NCBI RefSeq assembly: GCF_017302315.1
Contig: NZ_JAFLDT010000038.1
Location: forward strand, 1 to 38,407
Length of the DNA stretch: 38,407 nucleotides
Direction of reading: 5' to 3'
Origin: Zoogloea sp.
GTDB lineage: Bacteria; Pseudomonadota; Gammaproteobacteria; Burkholderiales; Rhodocyclaceae
Made by a program: the position numbers and the translations under genes. Within the stretch, counting starts at the first letter, position 1. Each line of letters opens with the position of its first letter. The notes under the pieces are model-generated. The model was not told the origin of the DNA and did not search any database. It was given only the letters and a program-made list of their open reading frames with translations. Below, in pieces: positions 24,029 to 32,556 of the stretch.

Positions 24029-24370
24029 GTGAAGGAAGGCTCCGCCCTCCTCATCGCCCTGCTCCTCGCAGTGGCGATCGCCTATTGGTCGGACCACTAC
24101 CGGCTGGTCGATTCCCCGCAAACGGAGCGGGAAGCCGACGCCCGGCCCAGTCCGGCCTTGCCTCCTGCCTCACCCCCGCCTGCGCCCGAACGACTGGAGG
24201 TCGTCGTTCCCGCCGACGCGGCATCCCGAGCGGCCCTGTGCGAGGAACTGCTGGAGGTGATCCGCGGGGTCGATGCGGCCCTGCAGCTACCCCAGTCTCC
24301 GGCCACCATCGAACAGCTCACCACCCGCCGCCGGGTGTACCAGGAGAAGCGCGCCACCCTGGATTGCTGA
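24029..24370 (+). CDS. small single-pass membrane protein, unknown function
   Basis: This encodes 113 residues from a GTG start. An N-terminal hydrophobic segment (about 6-20, SALLIALLLAVAIAYW) acts as an uncleaved anchor or signal; then comes a proline-rich linker (PSPALPPASPPPAPE) and a helical C-terminal domain of about 60 residues with two cysteines (one near CEELLEVIRG, one as the last residue). No family is recognised. It is encoded opposite the nirN gene, with which it is convergent and only 14 bases apart. It may be a lineage-specific small periplasmic protein; a link with denitrification is only positional. Confidence 0.6.
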   Translation: MKEGSALLIALLLAVAIAYWSDHYRLVDSPQTEREADARPSPALPPASPPPAPERLEVVVPADAASRAALCEELLEVIRGVDAALQLPQSPATIEQLTTRRRVYQEKRATLDC

Positions 24371-24384
24371 TCGCGCCGCGGGGC

Positions 24385-25968
24385 TCAGTGGCTGGTGCCT
24401 TCCGAGCGCTGGATCTTGTTGAACAGGTTGTACTTGCCGATGGGCTTGCTCGCCGGCAGGCGCTTGATCTCCTTGAAGGTACCCGCGTCGAGGAAGATCA
24501 GGGCGCCGTCCTTTTCCATCAGGCTGGCGATCACGTAGCGGCCATGGCGGTCGAACTCCACATGGGCGAAGGTCTTGCCCGGTTCCGGGCGGATCTGCGC
24601 CACCACCGCAAGGCTGCGCTTGTCGATGACCTGCAGGGTGTCGCGGGCAGTGGGGCTCATCATCGAATCGACCCAGGCATAGGGGCTGTTCTCGTGGCTA
24701 CGCAGGAAGAAGCCTGGTCCCAGGGTGGGGATGGTGGCCACGGTCTGCCAGTTCTTGAGGTCGATCACGCTGACGGTGGCGTCCTTGAGGTGGGTGCTGG
24801 CGGCCACCCGGCGCCCCTTGTACTGCCACGAGATCCCCGAGCCCAGGTGGGGCATGCCGGCAAGGTCGAGCTCGGCGATCTTGCGCCGGGCGTCCAGGTT
24901 GACCACCTGACCACGCCCCTCCCGGGAGGTGCCCAACACTTCGCTGTAGTCCTGGGTGAAGAAAAAATCGTCCAGTACGTGTTCCAGCGGGCTGCGCCGG
25001 GGGTTCAGAAAACCGGGAATGAAGGCCCCCTCGCGGTACTTGTAGTCGTGCACGAAGCCGGTGGCGATGTCCTGGGCGGCAGGGTCATAGCTGATCTCCC
25101 ACAACTCGGGAATGTCCTTCAGCGCGGCCACAAAGCTGTGCCGCGGTGCCGCGTCGTACACCGCCGAAATGCGTGATCGCACGTCTCCCTTGAGGTTGGC
25201 GCCATCGATCACCCTGAGCAGGCGGAGGTCCACGTCGAAGATTGCCAGGTTGCCCGGCAGGTAGTTGGCGACGGCGATGTAGCGGCCATCTGCCGACACG
25301 GCCGCGTTGCGGGTATTGATGCCCGCCCTCACTTCAGCGATGACTTGGAGGTTCCAGATGTCGAACTTGCTGATCCAGCCGTCCCGGGAGGCGAAATACA
25401 CGTAGCGTCCGTCGGGGCTGAACTTGGGCCCACCGTGCAGGGCGTAGCGGGACGGAAAGCGGTGGATGCGCTCCATTCGATCGCCATCCAGCACGCTGAC
25501 GTGGTGATCGCCCGCCTCGACGACAATGAAGAGGTTCATCGGGTCGGCCGTGGCCACCGCGCCCTGGCGCGTGTCAGGCAGGCTGCCCTTGGGGAAGTGC
25601 TCCACCCGCGACGCGCGGATGTCGGCTTCGCTCCAGCTGGGGGGCGGGCTGACCGGTGAGTAGATCCAGCCGGTGAGGGTCTCGATCTCGTCGGCGCTGA
25701 GCACCTGGCCGAAGGCGGGCATCTGGGTGGCGGGGCGACCGTCGCGGATGGTGGCCTGGGCGTCCTTGCGCTTCAGGCGCTCCAGGCTCTCGGGCAGCAG
25801 GGCCGGGCCCATGCCCCCCAAGCGGGCGGCGCCGTGGCAGGTGAGGCAGTGCTGGCTGTAGAGGCTGGCGGCGGCGTCGGCCCGGGCGCTGTGGCTGCCG
25901 AGGGCCAACACGGCCAGGGCGAGGAAGGAGAGCAGGCGGTTCATCGCGCGGTTCCGGTGGGGGCTCAT
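24385..25968 (-). CDS. nirN: cytochrome c / heme d1 domain protein, dihydro-heme d1 dehydrogenase NirN
   Basis: NirN is a periplasmic c/d1 protein that oxidises dihydro-heme d1 in the last step of the nitrite reductase cofactor pathway. The product has a signal peptide, one cytochrome c site (CLTCH, 41-45) with a likely methionine ligand in TQMPAFG, and a C-terminal eight-bladed propeller (about 130-527) with repeated strands such as HVSVLDGDRMERIHRFP and SVIDLKNWQTVATIPTLGPG. It ends in the NirN/NirF-type tail GKYNLFNKIQRSEGTSH. The start at 25968 overlaps the nirJ stop in ATGA; an ATG at 25944 (519 residues) is also possible. NirS is similar in layout, but pairing with nirJ and the tail favour NirN. 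It shares the Dnr-controlled operon with nirJ. Confidence 0.88.
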   Translation of the reverse strand: MSPHRNRAMNRLLSFLALAVLALGSHSARADAAASLYSQHCLTCHGAARLGGMGPALLPESLERLKRKDAQATIRDGRPATQMPAFGQVLSADEIETLTGWIYSPVSPPPSWSEADIRASRVEHFPKGSLPDTRQGAVATADPMNLFIVVEAGDHHVSVLDGDRMERIHRFPSRYALHGGPKFSPDGRYVYFASRDGWISKFDIWNLQVIAEVRAGINTRNAAVSADGRYIAVANYLPGNLAIFDVDLRLLRVIDGANLKGDVRSRISAVYDAAPRHSFVAALKDIPELWEISYDPAAQDIATGFVHDYKYREGAFIPGFLNPRRSPLEHVLDDFFFTQDYSEVLGTSREGRGQVVNLDARRKIAELDLAGMPHLGSGISWQYKGRRVAASTHLKDATVSVIDLKNWQTVATIPTLGPGFFLRSHENSPYAWVDSMMSPTARDTLQVIDKRSLAVVAQIRPEPGKTFAHVEFDRHGRYVIASLMEKDGALIFLDAGTFKEIKRLPASKPIGKYNLFNKIQRSEGTSH

Positions 25969-27155
25969 GCGGGTTGCAGGCGTACCCAGGGCTGCACTTC
26001 CAGGCGCTCGCCCTCGGCCACGCCGATCTCGGCGTTGTCCAGGTAGCAGCCCGGGTCTTCTTGCCAGGGGTCGTTGGTGAGCTGCTGGGCACGCACCCGG
26101 GTGTTGCCGTTGCACATCGCCAGGTAGCGGCATTCGGCACAGCGCCCCTTCACCGGACGGGGCGACCGCTTGAGGCCGGCCATCAGCGGGTCGGAGGTGT
26201 CGTTCCAGATGTCGCCGAAGGCACGCTCCCGCACGTTGCCCAGGGTGTGGTGCCACCACATGGTGTCCGGGTGCACATTGCCCAGGTTGTCGATATTGGC
26301 CACATTCACTCCGCTGGAGTTCCCTCCCCACTGCATGAGCTTTGCCTCGATGTGGGCAGCCCGCAGGGGAAAGCGGCGTCGCACCCATTGCAGGAAGAAG
26401 GGGCCGTCGGCATCGTTGTTGCCGGTGGTGAAGTCCTTGTCGAGCCCGCGCTGCTCGCAGTTCCAGGCGGTTTCGAAGAGCAGCTCGAGGGCCTCGCGGG
26501 TGAGCTGGTGACGGGCATCGTCGGCGCGGTTCTTGTTGCCCCGGCCGGCGTAGTTGAGGTGGGAGAAGTAGAAGCGGTCGATACCCTCGTCCTCCACCAG
26601 TTGCAGCACGCCGGGCAGATCGGCGGCGTTGTCCTGGGTCATGGTGAAGCGCACCCCCACCTTCACACCCAGATCGCGACAGTGGCGCAGGCCGGCCAGG
26701 GAGCGGTCGAAGGCACCCTCCAGGCGGCGAAAGCGGTCGTGGGTATCGCGGATGCCGTCCAGGCTGACACCCACATAGTCGAAGTCCACCGCAGCGATGC
26801 GGTCGATGTTGTGCTCGTCAATCAGCGTACCGTTGGACGACAGGCCTACATAAAAGCCCATGGCCTTGGCCCGCCGGGCGATCTCGAAGATGTCGGGCCG
26901 CAGCAGGGGTTCGCCCCCCGAGAGGATCAGCACCGGCACCCGGAAGGCCTTCAGGTCGTCCATGACCCGGAACACTTCCCCGGTGTCCAGCTCGCCGGCA
27001 AAGTCCTTGTCGGTGGAGATGGAGTAGCAATGCTTGCAGGTGAGGTTGCAGCGCCGGATCAGGTTCCAGATGACCACGGGCCCGGGCGGCTGGCGACGGG
27101 AGCCAGAGGATGTCGGGGTGGCGACTTCACGAATGTAGCTGGAGATGCGGAACAT
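25965..27155 (-). CDS. nirJ: heme d1 biosynthesis radical SAM protein NirJ
   Basis: NirJ is a cytoplasmic radical SAM enzyme that replaces two propionates of the didecarboxysiroheme ring during heme d1 synthesis. The 396-residue product has the radical SAM site CNLTCKHC (C36, C40, C43), the SGGEPLLRPD glycine-rich motif, and a C-terminal second-cluster region with cysteines in RCAECRYLAMCNGNTR and a later DPGCYL. The ATG at 27155 is supported by GGAAGG seven bases upstream; longer frames are not family-like. A perfect FNR/Dnr box sits 59-72 bases before the start with a -10-like GACAAT at the right distance, so anoxic or NO control is expected. nirN follows, overlapping by four bases. Confidence 0.93.
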   Translation of the reverse strand: MFRISSYIREVATPTSSGSRRQPPGPVVIWNLIRRCNLTCKHCYSISTDKDFAGELDTGEVFRVMDDLKAFRVPVLILSGGEPLLRPDIFEIARRAKAMGFYVGLSSNGTLIDEHNIDRIAAVDFDYVGVSLDGIRDTHDRFRRLEGAFDRSLAGLRHCRDLGVKVGVRFTMTQDNAADLPGVLQLVEDEGIDRFYFSHLNYAGRGNKNRADDARHQLTREALELLFETAWNCEQRGLDKDFTTGNNDADGPFFLQWVRRRFPLRAAHIEAKLMQWGGNSSGVNVANIDNLGNVHPDTMWWHHTLGNVRERAFGDIWNDTSDPLMAGLKRSPRPVKGRCAECRYLAMCNGNTRVRAQQLTNDPWQEDPGCYLDNAEIGVAEGERLEVQPWVRLQPA

Positions 27156-27184
27156 GGCGCGGCCTTCCGGAAGAGTCTGGGAGG

Positions 27185-27227
27185 ATTGTCCGCGCCTGCC
27201 CATCCTCACAGCCTTGATGGGTATCAA
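27185..27227 (-). promoter_or_regulatory. Dnr/FNR box and -10 of the nirJ-nirN operon
   Basis: TTGATGGGTATCAA (27214-27227) is a perfect TTGAT-N4-ATCAA palindrome. Its centre is about 41 bases from a start near 27179, and GACAAT (27190-27185, minus strand) is at the -10 position that class-II activation needs. The Dnr-like protein encoded at 22844-23536 has the matching recognition helix and is the likely regulator; FNR itself could also bind. Confidence 0.8.
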
Positions 27228-27363
27228 CCTGGCCCGGGATGCACAATGGACACGAACGGCATGGCCGTCCGTGAAAGAATGGCGCACCCGCCGCTTTCCC
27301 CGCCGCGCCAAGGCATCCGGGCAGGGCATTTGTCATGGGCAACAAGCAAAAACAACCGTAAAA

Positions 27364-27391
27364 TTAACAAAATCACTATATTTAATATATT
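27364..27391 (+). promoter_or_regulatory. AT-rich promoter of the REC-kinase gene
   Basis: In an unusually AT-rich stretch (27345-27395), TTAACA (27364-27369) and TATATT (27386-27391) are 16 bases apart and point at the ATG at 27415. It is the best plus-strand sigma-70-like pair in this spacer. No obvious operator accompanies it. Confidence 0.55.
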
Positions 27392-27414
27392 CGCTTGAGC
27401 ATCGGAACCCCATC

Positions 27415-28716
27415 ATGGACAACCCGGAAGGCAGCCCCCCTCATACCGAGCGCTACCGGAGCACCGTTCTGGTCGTGGACGACGAGCCCGTCAACCGCAT
27501 GGTGCTGGAAGGGGTGTTGCCCGACCACGTAAGGGTGATCACGGCTGACAGCGGCATCAGCGCCCTGAAGGCGGCCGCGGGAGAACCTCGGCCCGACGTG
27601 ATTCTCCTCGATGTCATGATGCCGGACATGGATGGCTTTGAAGTGCTGACCCGCCTGCGCGAAACACCCGCCACACGGGACATCCCCGTGATCCTGGTAA
27701 CGGCCCTGATGGACGAGAACAGCGAGCAGCGCGGCTTTTCCCTGGGCGCCGCGGACTACATTCACAAACCCGTTCGCGCCGCCGTGGTGAATGCCCGGGT
27801 CCAGGTCCAGCTGGAAGCCAAGGCCGCACGAGACATGCTCGACCGCAACAACCAGCGCCTGCGCCACAAGGTCGAAAGCGGTACCCAGGCCCTCGAGACC
27901 GCGCAGATGCAACTCATGCGAGCGGAAAAAATGGCCTCCCTGGGGCAACTCGCCGCGGGCATCGCCCACGAGATAAACAACCCGGTGGGATTCGTGGGTT
28001 CCAACCTGGGCACGCTGGAAACCTATGTCAGGGATCTCCTGGCCCTGGTCGATGCCTACGACCGCGGCGTGAGCAGCCTGCCGGATGCCACGCCGTTTGC
28101 GGAGGCTGCTGCCCTGCGTGATCGACTCGACTTCGGCTTTCTGCGTGAAGACATCCTGTCCTTGCTGCGGGAATCGGCCGACGGGGTGGACCGGGTGCGC
28201 CGGATAGTCAGTGACCTGAAGGACTATTCCCACACCACCTCGGCGGAATGGCATTGGGCGGACCTGCACCAGGGCCTGGAGTCCACCCTCAACATGGCGC
28301 GCAACCAGATCAAATACCACTGCACCGTGGTCAAGGAATTTGGCGAGCTGCCCCATGTGTTCTGCGTGGGTGCGCAGCTCAACCAGGTATTCATGAACCT
28401 GATCGTCAATGCCGCCCAGGCCATTCCGGATCAGGGGGAGATACGCCTGCGCACCGGACGCAAGGGAGACGACCATGTGTGGATCAGCGTGACGGACACC
28501 GGCAAGGGGATTCCGGCAGAAGATCTGCAGCGCGTCTTCGAACCCTTCTACACCACCAAGCCCGTGGGCCAGGGCACCGGCCTGGGCCTGTCCCTGTCAT
28601 GGGGCATCATCGAGCGCCATCATGGCCACATCGATGTGCATAGCGAGGTGGGCAAGGGCACCACGTTCACCGTCACCCTGCCCATCGAACCGACCCCTGA
28701 AGCCACCGAGCCGTGA
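27415..28716 (+). CDS. response receiver-histidine kinase hybrid
   Basis: This 433-residue soluble protein begins with a receiver domain (about 16-135): acidic D22/D23, phospho-acceptor D66 in LLDVMMPDMDG and the lysine of HKP at 118. A linker coiled coil follows, then a histidine kinase with H185 in AGIAHEINNPVGF and an ATPase domain with NLIVNAAQAI, DTGKGIP and GTGLGLSLSWGI. A REC domain ahead of a kinase means that it takes a phosphate or input from another kinase and relays it, rather than sensing directly; there is no membrane segment. The ATG at 27415 follows an AT-rich promoter. Its partner regulator is not in the window. It is divergent from nirJ; functional linkage is only positional. 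Confidence 0.92.
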   Translation: MDNPEGSPPHTERYRSTVLVVDDEPVNRMVLEGVLPDHVRVITADSGISALKAAAGEPRPDVILLDVMMPDMDGFEVLTRLRETPATRDIPVILVTALMDENSEQRGFSLGAADYIHKPVRAAVVNARVQVQLEAKAARDMLDRNNQRLRHKVESGTQALETAQMQLMRAEKMASLGQLAAGIAHEINNPVGFVGSNLGTLETYVRDLLALVDAYDRGVSSLPDATPFAEAAALRDRLDFGFLREDILSLLRESADGVDRVRRIVSDLKDYSHTTSAEWHWADLHQGLESTLNMARNQIKYHCTVVKEFGELPHVFCVGAQLNQVFMNLIVNAAQAIPDQGEIRLRTGRKGDDHVWISVTDTGKGIPAEDLQRVFEPFYTTKPVGQGTGLGLSLSWGIIERHHGHIDVHSEVGKGTTFTVTLPIEPTPEATEP

Positions 28717-28738
28717 CGGAAGCGGGCCTTTCCCCGGG

Positions 28739-29209
28739 TCAGTGCCCACCCCAGGGCATCACCGGCACGGTGGAGATGCTATTGACCGGGGCACCCTCAA
28801 TGAGCTTTCGGCTGATGGCGACATAGACCAGCGTGTTGTTGGCCTTGTCCCACATGCGCACGACGCGGGTTTCCTTGAAGACCAGGGACGTGTCTTCCGA
28901 AAAGATGGTCTCACTCTCGGGCAGCCTGGCCGGCAGGCTGATGGGGCCGGTCTGGCGGCAAGCCAGGGAAAACTGGGACGGATCCTGGGCGAGACCCAGG
29001 CTGCCCGACACGCCACCGGTACGCGCCTGACTGACATGGCAGGTCACGCCGGGCACCTTGGCATCCTTGAAGGCCTCCACGCACACCTTGTGGTTGGCAC
29101 CGATCAGCTTCCAGGTGGTGGTGACACAGCCGATCTCTTCGGACTGTGCAAGGCCAGGGGCGGACAGGGCCAGGCTGACCAGCAGGGGGAGGGTGGACAG
29201 GATCTTCAT
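28739..29209 (-). CDS. creA: CreA family exported protein
   Basis: CreA is a small periplasmic protein of unknown biochemical role, encoded beside creBCD in enterics but standing alone here. The 156-residue product begins with a signal peptide (MKILSTLPLLVSLALSAPGLA) and has the family sequence EEIGCVTTTWKLIGANHKVCVEAFKD (written in parts: EEIGCVTTTWKL, then HKVCVEAFKD), the VPGVTCHVSQARTGG cysteine site, and the FKETRVVRMWDKANNTLVYV strand pair. The ATG at 29209 has GGAAG five to six bases upstream; an upstream frame of 11 residues is not needed. Four cysteines suggest disulfides. It is convergent with the REC-kinase gene. Confidence 0.93.
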   Translation of the reverse strand: MKILSTLPLLVSLALSAPGLAQSEEIGCVTTTWKLIGANHKVCVEAFKDAKVPGVTCHVSQARTGGVSGSLGLAQDPSQFSLACRQTGPISLPARLPESETIFSEDTSLVFKETRVVRMWDKANNTLVYVAISRKLIEGAPVNSISTVPVMPWGGH

Positions 29210-29272
29210 CGGGGGCTTCCTTTTACGGGGGCGGCATGACAATGGCCGGCCTCTACTGACAGAATGGGCGGC

Positions 29273-29289
29273 ACGCCGACAGTCGGCGT
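29273..29289. promoter_or_regulatory. 17-base odd palindrome between creA and the NERD-helicase gene
   Basis: ACGCCGAC-A-GTCGGCGT is a perfect inverted repeat around one central base, located between the divergent starts at 29209 and 29320. With only one unpaired base it is better suited to protein binding than to an RNA hairpin. The regulator is unknown. Confidence 0.45.
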
Positions 29290-29319
29290 CCTTGTCTCAA
29301 ACCACTGTAACCCAAAGCC

Positions 29320-30966
29320 ATGGCCCTTGTTCATCCGGAAGGCTGGCGCGAGCTGAAGGCAATCGGCGCAGCCCAGCGTGAAATCGAAACCCTCGCCCTC
29401 CTTGCCGACGGCCTGGACGACAGCTACACCCTCTACCACGGCGTGCACTGGACGCGGATCGCCCAAGGTGATCACGCCCTTGTCGGCGAGATCGACTTCG
29501 CCATCGTGGGGCCGACGGGCAAGGTGCTACTGGTCGAACAGAAATCGGGCTTCCTGGCGGAGACGCCGGAGGGGCTGGTGAAGCGCTATGCCGATCGGGA
29601 CAAGAACGTTCCCCTGCAACTGGCACGCAATGTGGATGCCCTGACCCAACGCCTGCGGGCGGCCTGCGGGGGCGAGGCGGTGCCGGTGGACGCCCTGTTG
29701 TACTGCCCCGATTACCTGGTGAAGCAGGCCGGCACAGCCGGGATCGACCCCGCCCGCATCGTCGATGCCACGAAACGCGACTTCCTGGTGCCCATCATCC
29801 GCGCCCTCCTGCCCGCCCACGGTGAGGCCGTGCGCGACCGGGCGCGTGTCCACCGCTTTCTGGGGGACGTGCTGCAACTGGTGCCTGAAGTACATGCGGT
29901 GGTCGGCGATGCCCATGCCATCTATACCCGCCTGTCCGGTGGTCTTGCTGAATGGGCCCGGCGCATCGAATGCAGCCCCTTTCGCATACGCGTGATCGGC
30001 ACGGCAGGGTCGGGCAAGACCCAACTGGCCATGGCCGCCTACCGGGATGCCCTGGCGGCCGGGCGGCGCCCCCTTTACGTGTGCTACAACCGCCCCCTGG
30101 CCGACCACATCGCCTTGATTGCCCCGGCGGGAGGCGAAGTGGCCACCTACCACCAGCTCGCCGACCGGCTCAGCCGCGCCCTCGGGCAGGTGCCCGATTT
30201 CAGCCAGCCGGGCGTGTTTGACCGGTTGGAGGCCTTTCTGGATGGGTACGCGCCCTCCGCTGCCGACCGCTTTGACGAGATCATCATCGATGAAGGGCAG
30301 GATTTCCGAGCGGGATGGGCCGACAATCTGTTGCGCTTCCTTCGCCCCGATGGTCGCGCCTGGTGGCTGGAAGACCCCCTGCAAAATCTGTACGGCCGCC
30401 CCGAGACCGCCCTGCCGGGCTGGGTGACCCTGCGCTCCGAGACCAATTACCGCAGCCCACGGGACATCCTCGCCACCCTCCGCCTGCTCCTGCCCCTGGC
30501 CGAGCCGGTGATGGCCGGCAGCCCCCTGACGGGGCCCGAGGTGGACATCCTCACCTATGCCAATCCGGACGAGCTGGTGACCCGCTCGGTGGGTGCCATT
30601 ACAAAGGCCATCGGCCTGGGGTTCAAGCGCAGCCATATCGCCCTGATCAGTTACCGGGGGCGGGAGCATTCGGCCCTCAGCCCCTTCACCCGGATCGGGC
30701 CGTACAGCCTCCGTGCCCCCACCGGCCACTATGACCTGCTGGGCAATCCGGTGCTGACCGAGGGGGACATCCTCATCGACTCGGTGCTGCGTTTCAAGGG
30801 CAGGGCGGCACCCTGCGTGATCCTCACCGAGATCGATTTCGACAGCCTCGACGACAAGGCCATGCGCCGACTCTTCGTGGGTGCCACCCGGGCGACCATG
30901 AAGCTCACTCTGGTGGTTTCGGAAGCCTCGGCCGCCGTGCTGCAGGCGCGGCTTGAGCAGGGGTGA
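29320..30966 (+). CDS. NERD-like nuclease domain fused to SF1 (UvrD-type) helicase
   Basis: This 548-residue cytoplasmic protein joins a PD-(D/E)xK nuclease-related (NERD) domain to an SF1 helicase. In the N-terminal part D60-equivalent GEIDF and LLVEQKSG (E73-x-K75) give the nuclease-like site. Helicase motif I is GTAGSGKT (227-234); motif II is IIIDEGQDF (322-329); a late SRFKG-type motif (LRFKGRAAP) and RRLFVGATRATMKL (motif VI) close the protein. The length is short for UvrD, with little room for the 2A insertions. Such fusions occur in DNA repair and in defence contexts; here it is a single gene with no partner nuclease or methylase beside it. Enzyme activity is inferred. Confidence 0.82.
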   Translation: MALVHPEGWRELKAIGAAQREIETLALLADGLDDSYTLYHGVHWTRIAQGDHALVGEIDFAIVGPTGKVLLVEQKSGFLAETPEGLVKRYADRDKNVPLQLARNVDALTQRLRAACGGEAVPVDALLYCPDYLVKQAGTAGIDPARIVDATKRDFLVPIIRALLPAHGEAVRDRARVHRFLGDVLQLVPEVHAVVGDAHAIYTRLSGGLAEWARRIECSPFRIRVIGTAGSGKTQLAMAAYRDALAAGRRPLYVCYNRPLADHIALIAPAGGEVATYHQLADRLSRALGQVPDFSQPGVFDRLEAFLDGYAPSAADRFDEIIIDEGQDFRAGWADNLLRFLRPDGRAWWLEDPLQNLYGRPETALPGWVTLRSETNYRSPRDILATLRLLLPLAEPVMAGSPLTGPEVDILTYANPDELVTRSVGAITKAIGLGFKRSHIALISYRGREHSALSPFTRIGPYSLRAPTGHYDLLGNPVLTEGDILIDSVLRFKGRAAPCVILTEIDFDSLDDKAMRRLFVGATRATMKLTLVVSEASAAVLQARLEQG

Positions 30967-30999
30967 AACCGGACCGCCCGGTCGATCCGCTCCCGGCGC

Positions 31000-31839
31000 T
31001 CAGCCCGGGGGCTGCGCAACGAAGTCCAGCACGTCCTGAATGAAACGGGTCCGCTCCCACAGGTGAGGCGCGTGATCGACGCCGTCATAGATGCGCAGCA
31101 GGGCGTTGGGGATGCTGTCGCGCACGTATTCGGCCGTGTCGGCGGAGTAGAAGTTGCTGGCCCCGCCATACACCAGCAGCGCCGGGATGGAGATGGTCTT
31201 GAGCACATCCCGGTAATCGGCCGCGGTGAGGCTGGCCCAGCAGTCGATCAGCGGCCGCGGGTCCAGGGCACGCAGGCGCTGGCGGGCAGTCTCGATGCCG
31301 GAAGCGTTTTCCAGGTACTTGGCGAGGGCGCGCGGGTTGTGACCGAAGGCCGCGAGACGCAGGACGCTTTCTGCGAAATCGCTTTCCAGCTCACCCATGA
31401 ACTGCACATTGCGGCGATGATCGAAATCGCCATAGATGCCGCGCTGCCAGCCGGCATCGGTAAGGAGCTTGGGCGACTGGTCGATGAAGACCACCCGGGA
31501 CAGGCGGGCACTGCCGAAGTCTCGGAGATACTGCCACAGGGTCAGGGCGCCCATCGAGTGGCCCGCCACCACGGCCTGCTCGAGGCCGTAATGATCCAGC
31601 AGCGTGTGCAGATCCCGGGCCATGCGCGCCACCGTCGGCACGCTGGCGGACTTGAGGGCATGGCCGCCATGACCGCGGGCGTCCCAGCGGAACACCCGGT
31701 GGCTGGCTTCGAATGCCTCCAGGAAGGGGTTCCAGTCCCGGTGGGTCGAGGTCCAGCCATGAAGCAGCACCAAGGGCGTTCCGCGGCCGGAGATCTTCAG
31801 ATGGATTCGTTCGCCATCGTCGGTGGAGAAAAAGTCCAT
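31000..31839 (-). CDS. alpha/beta hydrolase
   Basis: This is a 279-residue alpha/beta hydrolase fold enzyme. The oxyanion strand is PLVLLHGWT, the nucleophile elbow is GHSMG (Ser95), the acid is probably the aspartate or glutamate after strand 7, and the histidine is in GVDHAPHLW near the C-terminus. There is no signal peptide. The start ATG at 31839 opens at the usual FFSTDDGERIHL strand; 53 upstream in-frame residues are not family-like. Its substrate is unknown; general esterase, lactonase or haloalkane-type activities are possible. It follows cobC by 166 bases on the same strand, which does not suggest a cobalamin role by itself. Confidence 0.88.
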   Translation of the reverse strand: MDFFSTDDGERIHLKISGRGTPLVLLHGWTSTHRDWNPFLEAFEASHRVFRWDARGHGGHALKSASVPTVARMARDLHTLLDHYGLEQAVVAGHSMGALTLWQYLRDFGSARLSRVVFIDQSPKLLTDAGWQRGIYGDFDHRRNVQFMGELESDFAESVLRLAAFGHNPRALAKYLENASGIETARQRLRALDPRPLIDCWASLTAADYRDVLKTISIPALLVYGGASNFYSADTAEYVRDSIPNALLRIYDGVDHAPHLWERTRFIQDVLDFVAQPPG

Positions 31840-32004
31840 GGGGCAATCGATGGAATCAGGAAAGCCCGAGTATATGACGTGCACGGAAACCGGCAACACC
31901 GCAAGACACCGACACACGGTGCTTGCGAAGGCATCACGAACATGTCGAATCTGCCACGGGAAACCCGGGCAAGCCGGGCCGCGCCGTGGCGTCTTCACGC
32001 CCGT

Positions 32005-32556
32005 TCAGCGATTGAACCAGCGCAGCACCGTGCCCCAGTCGTGGAGATCGAGGCGTGTCACCTCGCCACAGGCAAAGTCCAGACCCAGCCAGTGTTCCGG
32101 CGGCAGACCCAGCAGCTGCCCGGCCAGGGCGCGCAGGGGGCCGCCATGGGCAACCACGACCGCAGCCGGCGGGTTGGCCCCGCGCAGGCAGGCCAGAAAG
32201 TCGAGGGCGCGGGTCGCCATCTGGCGGGGCGACTCGCCCCCCGGCGGGGCAAAGTCGAGGGGCGCTGCCGACCAGGCGTCCAGTGCGGCCTGACCGATCT
32301 CGTCGAAACTGCGGCCCTCCCACTCGCCGAAGTGGATTTCCATCAGGCGTGGATCCACCTCGGGGCTGCCCAGGGCCTCGGCCAGCAGGCGGGCACGGCG
32401 CAAGGGGCTGGCATAGAGCGCGTAGGCACCGGGCAGCAGCGGACGTATGCGCTCGGCCACCGCCAACGGCGACTCGGCGAGACCCAGGTCGGTCTGTCCA
32501 TAACATGTCCCCGGCAGCACCTCGGGCCGGGGATGACGGATCAGGTAAAGCTCCAT
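32005..32556 (-). CDS. cobC: alpha-ribazole phosphatase, histidine phosphatase family
   Basis: CobC removes the 5'-phosphate of alpha-ribazole phosphate (or of the cobalamin phosphate) at the end of nucleotide-loop assembly. The 183-residue product has the phosphohistidine motif LIRHPRPE (His8), the [11 protein letters not shown] segment with its catalytic acid, and the second histidine in [11 protein letters not shown]. The proline after RH is a variation on the usual RHG. The ATG at 32556 overlaps the end of cobS by 16 bases, so the two are translationally coupled. Cobalamin context supports CobC over a general phosphoglycerate mutase-like protein. Confidence 0.9.
   Translation of the reverse strand: MELYLIRHPRPEVLPGTCYGQTDLGLAESPLAVAERIRPLLPGAYALYASPLRRARLLAEALGSPEVDPRLMEIHFGEWEGRSFDEIGQAALDAWSAAPLDFAPPGGESPRQMATRALDFLACLRGANPPAAVVVAHGGPLRALAGQLLGLPPEHWLGLDFACGEVTRLDLHDWGTVLRWFNR

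Noticed and set aside
24385-25968. Cytochrome cd1 nitrite reductase NirS
   Set aside because: The c/d1 layout fits both, but the GKYN...SEGTSH tail and overlap with nirJ favour NirN; not fully excluded without alignment.
25974-27398. 474-codon plus-strand frame opposite nirJ
   Set aside because: It overlays a radical SAM enzyme with complete motifs and reads like antisense.
31001-31014. CAGCCCGGGGGCTG stem as a terminator for the NERD-helicase gene
   Set aside because: It lies inside the coding end of the convergent hydrolase gene and has no T run.
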